Source: Candidatus Aenigmatarchaeota archaeon (GTDB taxonomy: Archaea > Aenigmatarchaeota > Aenigmatarchaeia > QMZP01). Taken from it: a stretch of DNA of 64,000 nucleotides. This document shows positions 31,174 to 38,227 of this stretch, one piece after another (the stretch's first letter is position 1; each line of letters begins with the position of its first letter). The position numbers and the translations under genes are program-made. The stretch covers positions 45,355 to 109,354 of the forward strand of contig JACPNN010000007.1 of NCBI GenBank assembly GCA_016185435.1, written 5' to 3'. The notes under the pieces are model-generated. The model searched no databases, had not been told where the DNA came from, and worked only from the letters and a program-made list of their open reading frames with translations.

Positions 31174-31868
31174 ATCACCTTCCCGAAATCGCTCTCCAAG
31201 GGCGTTATTGTCAAAGAGTTTACCAGAACGTTTCCAGGCCTTGAAGCAGCAAAAAGAACTGCTTCAGCCACATCTTCCGGCTTGAGCAGCCTCTCCGGAT
31301 ACTTCGCATCGAATGTGTGGGTGGCCCCTGGGCAGATATAAGACACCTTAATCCCATGTTCCCTGACATCCTTCTGGAGGGCAAGGCTGAAGCCCGTGAC
31401 AGCGAACTTGCTTGCAGAATAAGCAGCCTCATTCTTCATGCCTGTCAAACCTGAAACTGAGGATATATTTATAATATGTCCTGAATTCTGCCTGATCATA
31501 TAAGGAAGGCATGCCCTTGTCATGAATATTGTGCCCTTGGCATTGGTATCAATCAGACTTTCAATATTCTCCTCCTCTGTCGATTCTGTTTTTCCCCCTA
31601 TGTACATGCCTGCATTATTGACCAGTATGTCTATTCTTCCAAATCTTTCTATAGCTTGCGATACCACTTTTCGGCAGTCCTCAGCCTTTGAAATATCAGC
31701 CTGAATCTGGAGAACATCGGAATTTTTTAAACCCTTCCCATTCAGCTCTGCCAGATTCCTTGAACACACAGCCAGCATTGCGCCTTCCTTTGAGAATGCC
31801 AGTGCTATTGCCTTCCCTATCCCTTTGCTTGCTCCTGTCACTATAACAACCTTATTTTTCAGCATCAT
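31170..31868 (-). CDS. Short-chain dehydrogenase/reductase
   Basis: A 232-residue classical SDR from the ATG at 31868. The NAD(P)-binding TGASKGIG is near residue 9, NNAG is present, the catalytic Ser lies in NISSVSG, and YSASK supplies Tyr and Lys. Substrate unknown. It overlaps the secF stop codon by ATGA at one end and the secD start by ATGA at the other, so it is locked into the secretion operon. A few unneeded residues would be added by an upstream in-frame ATG at 31895 inside secF. Confidence 0.9.
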   Translation of the reverse strand: MMLKNKVVIVTGASKGIGKAIALAFSKEGAMLAVCSRNLAELNGKGLKNSDVLQIQADISKAEDCRKVVSQAIERFGRIDILVNNAGMYIGGKTESTEEENIESLIDTNAKGTIFMTRACLPYMIRQNSGHIINISSVSGLTGMKNEAAYSASKFAVTGFSLALQKDVREHGIKVSYICPGATHTFDAKYPERLLKPEDVAEAVLFAASRPGNVLVNSLTITPLESDFGKVI

Positions 31869-32728
31869 GTCAATCCCTTCCTCTCCAGGCTCCATCTGAG
31901 AAGGCTAGCATTCTGGAGCCATGTGTGGACTATGTCTGCGCAGAGGCCTATTATCATCACGCTTGCTATGCTTGTTATGACAGGGCTTGCGCTTACGAAA
32001 TAAAGGGCAATCAGGGCTGCCAGGGCTGTCAGAGTCATTGTCATCCCTGTTATGAAGGCCGACCTAATTTTTTCGGTTATATTTCCCTTCTCCACCTTGA
32101 ACACCCTGGTTGCCAATACAATGTCAGTATCTATCGAATATCCAAGGAGCATCAACAAAGCACCAAGGCTCGGCAAAGACAGTTCTATTCCAAGGAGCTG
32201 CATGAAAGCAAGGGTAACAATTATGTCTGCCGCTGCGGCAAATATGACATTTAAGGATGGCACCAGTTGCCTGAAGATGACAAACACGATTATGAACATC
32301 AGAACAAAGGATATGCCAACAGCCATCTGCGCCTGCTGCCAGAAGCTTGCGCCCAGCGCCGCCCCTATCTTCTGCACAGATGCAGTCTTTGTGTCGAATC
32401 CCTTCTGCCCGAGTTCGGCAATCAGGGCATTCGAATCTATATTTTCACTTCCCTGTATCACAATGCTTGAGCCGGACAAGCCTTTTATCTCCCTGATGCT
32501 GAGGCCGCCAAACTTCTGCTTCAGCTGGCTTTCAAGCCCCTGTATGTCCACAGGCTCAGCCGTGGCAATGCTTATCAGAACCCCTCCCTTCAGCTCAAAG
32601 CTCCTGGTGACAATCTCCCCTGTTGTCAGGTAGCTGTTTGCCAGCACCCCTATGGAAAAGAGCACAAGAAACAGGGGTATGACCATGGCCTGCTTGTAGC
32701 TTATCGGCAGCTTTATGTTCTGGAACAT
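31865..32728 (-). CDS. secF: Protein translocase subunit SecF
   Basis: A 287-residue SecF with an N-terminal helix, an extracytoplasmic domain containing SFELKGGVLISIATAEPV (the FKGG-type motif), and a five-helix bundle with GYSIDTDIVLATRVF. It partners with SecD in export. The ATG at 32728 lies 21 nt from a TTTATTAA element shared with the divergent geranylgeranyl reductase gene. It is the first gene of the secF-SDR-secD operon. Confidence 0.94.
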   Translation of the reverse strand: MFQNIKLPISYKQAMVIPLFLVLFSIGVLANSYLTTGEIVTRSFELKGGVLISIATAEPVDIQGLESQLKQKFGGLSIREIKGLSGSSIVIQGSENIDSNALIAELGQKGFDTKTASVQKIGAALGASFWQQAQMAVGISFVLMFIIVFVIFRQLVPSLNVIFAAAADIIVTLAFMQLLGIELSLPSLGALLMLLGYSIDTDIVLATRVFKVEKGNITEKIRSAFITGMTMTLTALAALIALYFVSASPVITSIASVMIIGLCADIVHTWLQNASLLRWSLERKGLT

Positions 32729-32749
32729 ACATAGCTAAAGCTGCATAGA

Positions 32750-32757
32750 TTAATAAA
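32750..32757. promoter_or_regulatory. TATA element shared by secF and the GGR gene
   Basis: TTAATAAA forward, TTTATTAA reverse: 21 nt from the secF ATG (32728) and 26 nt from the GGR ATG (32784). Confidence 0.5.
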
Positions 32758-32783
32758 TTCACATTACAGCGATAATTGAGCAT

Positions 32784-33809
32784 ATGCACGACATAGCAAT
32801 AGTCGGGGCTGGAGCTTCAGGCCTATATCTGGCCAGCCTCCTCGAGAAGGAATTTGATGTGGTTGTCATAGAAGAGCACAAGCAGGCCGGAGGAAAGGCA
32901 TGTTCAGGCCTGTATAGCGCCAATATAGAAAAATTTGTCGATATAAATGAGAGCTGGATAGAACATGCAGTAGAAGGCGCAGTATTACACTCCCCAAACA
33001 GCACAGAGGTCAAAGTGACCAAAGGGAAGACAGCGGCCTATGTAATGAACAGGGATCTTTTTGACAGGCATCTGGCATCCGGATTGTCATGCCCCCTGAA
33101 ATTCGACACAAGAGTGGAGAAAATAAAAATAGGAAATCATGTCAAGCTTCTTACTGATAAAGGAATTTTTGAATCCAGGATGGTTATAGGCGCAGACGGA
33201 GCAAATTCAGCAGTCAGGAGGCATTTCAAAACATCGCCAAAAGAGATCGTCAACGGCATCATAGCAATAACGAATCAGCAGGATTGTTCAAAAAATGTCG
33301 ATCTTTGGTTCAATAAAAAGCTGATTTCTGACGGCTTCTTCTGGAAAATACCTCGAGGAAAAAGGACAGAATATGGAGCCCTTGGAAGGAATATCAACTA
33401 CAATATGCTTGAAAGCTTCTTCAGGTTAAGGGATTACAAAAAGCATGCAGCCTTCATCCCCATAGGCCCCTGCAAAAGCTATTTCGACAGATGCCTGCTC
33501 ATAGGCGATGCAGCAGGGATAACAAAGCCATGGTCCGGGGGAGGCGTCCTTTATGCCTTCAATTGCGCCAAGATAGCAAAAAACGTGATAAAGACGGCAT
33601 TCGATAGGAACGATTTTTCAGAAAGAGTTCTGAAAAGCTATGAGGGCCAATGGAAAACAAAACTGGGCATAAACATAGCCCTTGGCCTGGTCGCAAGAGA
33701 GGCCCTGAAATCCATGGCTGACAGGGATATTGACAGCCTTTTTGCAAAATTCAATGAAAAAAAGATGAGCAGGCTTGACATGGACTTCCCCTTTGCGGAC
33801 ATAGGATAG
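32784..33809 (+). CDS. Geranylgeranyl reductase-family flavoprotein
   Basis: A 341-residue FAD-dependent reductase that saturates the prenyl chains of archaeal lipids. The N-terminal dinucleotide-binding motif is VGAGASGLYLASLLEK, and the flavin motif RMVIGADGANSAVRR and the GDAAGITKPWSGGGV segment are hallmarks of the family. KACSGLYS matches the conserved cysteine loop near the flavin in GGRs. It fits with the prenyl synthase at 357 and the mevalonate genes nearby. It runs divergently from secF. Confidence 0.9.
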   Translation: MHDIAIVGAGASGLYLASLLEKEFDVVVIEEHKQAGGKACSGLYSANIEKFVDINESWIEHAVEGAVLHSPNSTEVKVTKGKTAAYVMNRDLFDRHLASGLSCPLKFDTRVEKIKIGNHVKLLTDKGIFESRMVIGADGANSAVRRHFKTSPKEIVNGIIAITNQQDCSKNVDLWFNKKLISDGFFWKIPRGKRTEYGALGRNINYNMLESFFRLRDYKKHAAFIPIGPCKSYFDRCLLIGDAAGITKPWSGGGVLYAFNCAKIAKNVIKTAFDRNDFSERVLKSYEGQWKTKLGINIALGLVAREALKSMADRDIDSLFAKFNEKKMSRLDMDFPFADIG

Positions 33810-33814
33810 CCATT

Positions 33815-34507
33815 TCATCCTTTCCCCAATTTCCCCAAAGCCGCCCTGGAAAATGGGCTCCCAGTCTTCTTTATGGCTTCTCCAATATCGAAAAGGCTTA
33901 TCTTCTCAATCTCCTTTTTGCTGGCCTTTAACTTCCCTCCGGCCGAGCAGAGATAAAGCAAAGACATCACATAGAAGCCGTCCATGAATGTTTCCGTATG
34001 CACTCCCAGCAATTTCTTCACCTTCGCATCCAATCCCGTCTCTTCTTTTACTTCCCTCACAAGAGACTCTTCCGGCGTCTCCCCATACCTTATGAAGCCG
34101 CCAGGCAGATTCCAAATGCCCTTTGTCAGCCCCCTATTGGCAAAAACCATCACAACCTTTCCCCCAATAAGAATGACAGCATGCGCCACATGCCTGACAT
34201 AGGAATGGACTATTGACCTTTTCACAATCCCATCAACATTGTCCATCATGAGTATGTCATCCTTCAGGGGCCATTTCTCAGGATGGTAGCTGAGCAGCGG
34301 CTCGCAGAAAAATACATCAATATCCGAGAAGGCAAGCTTTCTTATAATTTTTATTTTAAAATCAATCTCCTCTTTCGAAATCGGAAAGCAAAGCCTGACA
34401 TCCCTTTCCACCAGAAATACATGGCCGTCAGTCTCTATATAATAGTATTTCATCTTAGATCTTGTCCGCCTGAAATAAAACCCTGAGCCAGAAGACGGGA
34501 TTATCAT
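33815..34507 (-). CDS. Nudix hydrolase
   Basis: A 230-residue protein with a C-terminal Nudix domain; the Nudix box is the GGFIRYGETPEESL stretch continuing REVKEETG. The N-terminal about 90 residues are a separate alpha/beta region. It is last in the HMGCS-thiolase-DUF35 operon and overlaps the DUF35 stop codon by ATGA at 34507; an internal ATG at 34453 is an alternative start. Context suggests action on an isoprenoid or CoA-linked diphosphate, but Nudix enzymes are too varied to assign one. Confidence 0.82.
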   Translation of the reverse strand: MIIPSSGSGFYFRRTRSKMKYYYIETDGHVFLVERDVRLCFPISKEEIDFKIKIIRKLAFSDIDVFFCEPLLSYHPEKWPLKDDILMMDNVDGIVKRSIVHSYVRHVAHAVILIGGKVVMVFANRGLTKGIWNLPGGFIRYGETPEESLVREVKEETGLDAKVKKLLGVHTETFMDGFYVMSLLYLCSAGGKLKASKKEIEKISLFDIGEAIKKTGSPFSRAALGKLGKG

Positions 34508-34911
34508 GACTTGCCATCAATCACAAACTTCATCCCATAATGTATTATCCCGTCATCGCTATCCTCGTATATCTTCCTGAAGACAGGCCTCACCCTCTTG
34601 CCCGTGGCGAGCCTTTCAAACGGGCCGACAATCTGCCCCGCTATCTTGGCCCCTTCATCCAGCTCTATTATGCCTATGGCATAAGGCGCCTGTTTTTCAA
34701 AGCCTTCAGGGGCTGTCCTTATGATGGTGAATGTAAGTATCTTGCCTTTACCAGAAAACTGGTGCTCGACTACCCTGCCCTTTCTCCTGCATTCAGAACA
34801 GAGAGGCTTGGGCGGATAGAAATGCGTATTGCAGCTCAGGCATTTTGTCCCGAACAATCCGTACTTGGATTTCTGCAGCCTCCAGTAAAGCGGCACGCTG
34901 GACGTGTGCAT
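34504..34911 (-). CDS. DUF35 zinc-ribbon/OB-fold protein
   Basis: A 135-residue protein with an N-terminal zinc ribbon (CLSCNTHFYPPKPLCSEC) and a C-terminal OB fold (GKILTFTIIRTAPEGFEKQ, YAIGIIELDEGAKIAGQIVG). In archaea, DUF35 proteins bridge acetoacetyl-CoA thiolase and HMG-CoA synthase in a channelling complex and bind the shared CoA. The gene order here, HMGCS-thiolase-DUF35, is the one seen for that complex. The start at 34911, 1 nt after the thiolase stop, is preferred over one inside the thiolase gene. Confidence 0.9.
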   Translation of the reverse strand: MHTSSVPLYWRLQKSKYGLFGTKCLSCNTHFYPPKPLCSECRRKGRVVEHQFSGKGKILTFTIIRTAPEGFEKQAPYAIGIIELDEGAKIAGQIVGPFERLATGKRVRPVFRKIYEDSDDGIIHYGMKFVIDGKS

Positions 34912-34912
34912 A

Positions 34913-36067
34913 TCATCCCCCCTCCCGGGAGAATATATTGACAATGGCAGTCGCCCCTGAGCCGCCCACATTATGGGCCAGGCCAATTTTCGCATCCCTG
35001 ACCTGATTGCAGGCCTTGCCCCTCAGCTGCCTTACTATTTCTATGATCTGCTTTATTCCCGTAGCCCCGACAGGATGGCCGACTTTCAGGCCGCCATCAG
35101 TATTGACAGGCATCCTCCCCCCTATTTTAGTCTCGCCGCTTATCAGAAGCTCCTTCCCTTTCCCTTTAGGCGCAAAGCCAAGGTCCTCATATGCCATAAT
35201 CTCCGCTATGCTGAAGCAGTCATGGACTTCAGCCATGTCTATATCCTTGGGCTTCACGCCCGCCTGCCTGTATGCAATCTCAGCGGCTTTTATTGCCGCG
35301 CTCAGGCTGGAAAGGCTTTTCCTTCCATGGAGGGAGACTGTATCGCTTGCATGGCCGCCTCCAATGAACCAGACAGGGCTGCTGAATTTTTTCGCAACCT
35401 TTTCGCCTGCAATTATAATCGCCGCTGCCCCGTCAGAAATGGGGGAGCAGTCAAGCAGCCTCAGGGGGTCCGATATCATGGGCGAATTGATGACATCCTC
35501 CACTGTAATCTCATATCTGTACTGGGCATACGGGTTCTTCATCGCATGCATGTGATTCTTTACAGGGACAAGCGCAAGCTCCTCCCTTGTCAGCCCGTAT
35601 TTTTCCATGTAATAGCGCGCCATAAGGGCATATAGTCCGGCAAAAGTAAGGCCTATATGGCTCTCCCACTCCTGATCGCCAGCCGAGGCCAGGGTCGCTA
35701 CAGCCTGTCCTGTGGAGAGGTCAGTCATCTTTTCAGCGCCCCCAACCATAACGATTTCATGGTGGCCGGAAAGTATGGAAAAGAGAGCCTTCCTGAATGC
35801 CAGGGCCCCGGAAGCGCATGCGGCCTCGCATCTGGTTGCCGGTATGGGCAGCAAGCCAGCTTGCTCTGTCATCAGGGCCCCCAGATGCTCCTGGCCGATA
35901 AACCTTCCTGCAGACATGTTCCCTATGAAAAGCGCCTCTATATCCTTCCCTTCCAGGCCTGCGTCCTGCAGGGCCAAGGATCCGGCCTCTAGACTCAGGT
36001 CCCTGAGGCTCTTCTCCCATATCTCCCCCATCCTTGTCTGGCCAACACCGACTACTGCGACTTTCAT
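34913..36067 (-). CDS. Acetyl-CoA C-acetyltransferase (thiolase)
   Basis: A 384-residue archaeal-type thiolase that condenses two acetyl-CoA to acetoacetyl-CoA. The nucleophilic cysteine lies in RCEAACASGALAFRKA, the NDGG-like segment is NTDGGLKVGHPVGATG with the catalytic His, and the C-terminal catalytic region differs from bacterial thiolases, as expected for the SCPx-like archaeal group. It overlaps HMGCS by ATGA and precedes DUF35. Confidence 0.92.
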   Translation of the reverse strand: MKVAVVGVGQTRMGEIWEKSLRDLSLEAGSLALQDAGLEGKDIEALFIGNMSAGRFIGQEHLGALMTEQAGLLPIPATRCEAACASGALAFRKALFSILSGHHEIVMVGGAEKMTDLSTGQAVATLASAGDQEWESHIGLTFAGLYALMARYYMEKYGLTREELALVPVKNHMHAMKNPYAQYRYEITVEDVINSPMISDPLRLLDCSPISDGAAAIIIAGEKVAKKFSSPVWFIGGGHASDTVSLHGRKSLSSLSAAIKAAEIAYRQAGVKPKDIDMAEVHDCFSIAEIMAYEDLGFAPKGKGKELLISGETKIGGRMPVNTDGGLKVGHPVGATGIKQIIEIVRQLRGKACNQVRDAKIGLAHNVGGSGATAIVNIFSREGG

Positions 36068-37104
36068 TGCTTGATCTTCCCCCTCAGCCTCACGTATCGG
36101 GCATAATCAATCTCTTCCCTGTCAGCGACATAGTCCATGGTTTTTCGTGCCTTATCCTGTTTGCTCTTTATGTCCTCTGTCACTGTAAGGCAGAAAGAAT
36201 CAGATCCTGCCCCTGAGCCATATGAAGTAACCATTATTTTCTCCCCAGGCTTGGCCTTATCAAGAACACAGCTCAGCACCAAAGGGCTGGCCCCGGAATA
36301 GGTATTTCCAATCTTCGACACAAGAAGATTGTCCTTCAACTGCTCGCCTGTAAAGCCCAATGACTTGCCCGCCTTCAGGGGGAATTTTCCATTGGGCGTA
36401 TGGAACACCGCATAGCTAAAATCAGAGGGCTTTAACCCTGTCTTCCCCATAAGGCCCTTGCATGCTTCCATCACATGCCTGAAGTAAGACGGCTCGCCAG
36501 TGAATCTGGCCGCATGCCTCGGGTATTCCTGGCCGTCCCTCCTCCAGAAATCAGCAGTATCAGTGACAAAGCTGAACCAGCCATCGATAGTCGCTATGAC
36601 ATTTTTCCCGCCTATTATGAATGCTGCGCCCCCAGCTGCGGCTGAATATTCCAGGGCGTCTCCGGGCATGCCCTGGCTGGTGTCAGCGCCAATGGCAAGG
36701 CCATAATTAATATACCCTGCCTTCACAAGGCCGCAGCAGATGAACATCGACGTCGTCCCGGCCCTGCACGCGAATTCAGTATCAACAACGCTTACCTCAG
36801 GCCCTATGCCCAATGCTTCGGCCACCACTGTGCCTGATGGCTTCACCGCATATGGATGGCTTTCCGAGCCGATATAGACAGCCCCTATCTCCTTCGGCCT
36901 GATCCCCGCCCTCAGGAACGCATTTTTGCTCGCTTCGATGCTTATCGTTATCGTATCCTCATCAATATCAGGCACGCTCTTCTCCTCTATAAGCAGGCCT
37001 TCCTGCATTGTTTTCGGATCCTGGCCCCACACCCTTGCTATCTCCCTAGACGTTATCCTGAAGCGCGGTACATAGGCCCCATAACCGACTATCCCGACAG
37101 ACAT
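36064..37104 (-). CDS. Hydroxymethylglutaryl-CoA synthase
   Basis: A 346-residue thiolase-fold enzyme that joins acetyl-CoA and acetoacetyl-CoA to HMG-CoA. The sequence has the archaeal start GIVGYGAYVPRFRI, the nucleophilic Cys in DTEFACRAGTTSM, the catalytic His in AVFHTPNGKFP, and GNTYSGASPLVLS. It heads the operon HMGCS-thiolase-DUF35-Nudix. Together with hmgA at 19.9 kb this gives the upper mevalonate pathway from acetyl-CoA to mevalonate. Confidence 0.95.
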   Translation of the reverse strand: MSVGIVGYGAYVPRFRITSREIARVWGQDPKTMQEGLLIEEKSVPDIDEDTITISIEASKNAFLRAGIRPKEIGAVYIGSESHPYAVKPSGTVVAEALGIGPEVSVVDTEFACRAGTTSMFICCGLVKAGYINYGLAIGADTSQGMPGDALEYSAAAGGAAFIIGGKNVIATIDGWFSFVTDTADFWRRDGQEYPRHAARFTGEPSYFRHVMEACKGLMGKTGLKPSDFSYAVFHTPNGKFPLKAGKSLGFTGEQLKDNLLVSKIGNTYSGASPLVLSCVLDKAKPGEKIMVTSYGSGAGSDSFCLTVTEDIKSKQDKARKTMDYVADREEIDYARYVRLRGKIKQ

Positions 37105-37190
37105 AGAACCCTAAGTATAATTGGGGGTTAATAAATTTAAGAAGGGGCAGTACGGCAAATGACTTACATATTCACCTATTCACACAAAAA

Positions 37191-37697
37191 TCAGCTCGCT
37201 GCCACACTGATGAACACGTATACAAGCGCTATATAGAAAAGCGACTCCCTGAAGCCCAATTTGTAAATGCGCTCATAGGCCAAAGAGCCTATAAGAAGAG
37301 CGGCCAGCGTCCATGCAATTTCAATCGGAAGCACATTTGCAGGGGCCTTTTCCGCGGCAAACACAATGTAATAGAAAGGCCCGAAATGCGGAAATATCAC
37401 ATAAGTCAGGGAGAACAGGAATGTCAGCACAGAGGCCACAAAAACTGAACGGGAAAAAGTGCCGGCGACCTTCGCCCCATTGGCAGCGGCTATATGGTAC
37501 AGGAAAATGGCGGATATGGCTATCTGGCCGAAGGCAAGGATGAAGGACGGTATGGCAAACAGCTGGCCGACAGCAAGCCTGTAGCTGCCTTCAGGGAGGC
37601 CCGGCATCAGGATATCAAAGAATGCCACATAGACAAAAAAAGAGGCTGCTCCAAGCGCCATCGAAGGGACAAGATATTTCCACTCTATCTGCCGCAT
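37191..37697 (-). CDS. Five- to six-helix membrane protein of unknown function
   Basis: From the ATG at 37697 the product has 168 residues and is nearly all membrane helices (LVPSMALGAASFFVYVAFF, LFAIPSFILAFGQIAISAIF, VFVASVLTFLFSLTYVIF, ALLIGSLAYERIYKLGF, and a final LFYIALVYVFISVAAS). No charged catalytic motif. No family recognised. It precedes the mevalonate operon on the opposite side of a 86-nt gap and has its own promoter region. Confidence 0.55.
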   Translation of the reverse strand: MRQIEWKYLVPSMALGAASFFVYVAFFDILMPGLPEGSYRLAVGQLFAIPSFILAFGQIAISAIFLYHIAAANGAKVAGTFSRSVFVASVLTFLFSLTYVIFPHFGPFYYIVFAAEKAPANVLPIEIAWTLAALLIGSLAYERIYKLGFRESLFYIALVYVFISVAAS

Positions 37698-37750
37698 ACC
37701 TTTTCTTTCCAGCTCCCTATTTATATAACTTTGCAATCAAAACATAATTT

Positions 37751-38227
37751 ATGCTGACTCAAAGGGCTGCAGCGGTAATATTGGGTGGCATAATGATCAT
37801 CTCAACAATAGGCTTCGCCCTGACATACCAGGCCTTTCTCGGCCAGAGCCCGCAGCAGAAGACGACGATGCCCAACATAACCACAATTATGGAAAGGGAG
37901 CTGACATCCAATGAAAAGCTGTCAGTATTGAGGTCCGGCGGCGTCATTATTGAGGCCAGGCTCAACTCAAGCTGTCTTGAAAAGTGCTTCTCCGATCCCT
38001 GCGCGCCATGCCAGCAGGAAGCCAATATACTGGAGAATTTCGCCCTCAAATACAGCGCCAGCATTGTCCTTTCAAAAATAGCTTCCTTCGATGAGAACGC
38101 AATAAGAATGATCTCAGGCAGCGGCAGCATAACAGAAATAACGAATGTGACAGATGACGGCCTTCTTGATGCCTACTGCTCCAATGCGGTCCTGAAGCCG
38201 AGGGAATGCCTCCTGAAGGAGATCTAA
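37751..38227 (+). CDS. Extracytoplasmic cysteine-rich small protein
   Basis: A 158-residue protein with an N-terminal signal anchor (AAAVILGGIMIISTIGFALTY) and an outside domain with cysteines in SSCLEKCFSDPCAPCQQEA plus two near the C-terminus (DAYCSNAVLKPREC). The CAPC pair could be redox active as in thioredoxin-like folds, but the rest does not clearly match. Its stop codon overlaps the convergent alaS stop by 4 nt. Confidence 0.55.
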   Translation: MLTQRAAAVILGGIMIISTIGFALTYQAFLGQSPQQKTTMPNITTIMERELTSNEKLSVLRSGGVIIEARLNSSCLEKCFSDPCAPCQQEANILENFALKYSASIVLSKIASFDENAIRMISGSGSITEITNVTDDGLLDAYCSNAVLKPRECLLKEI

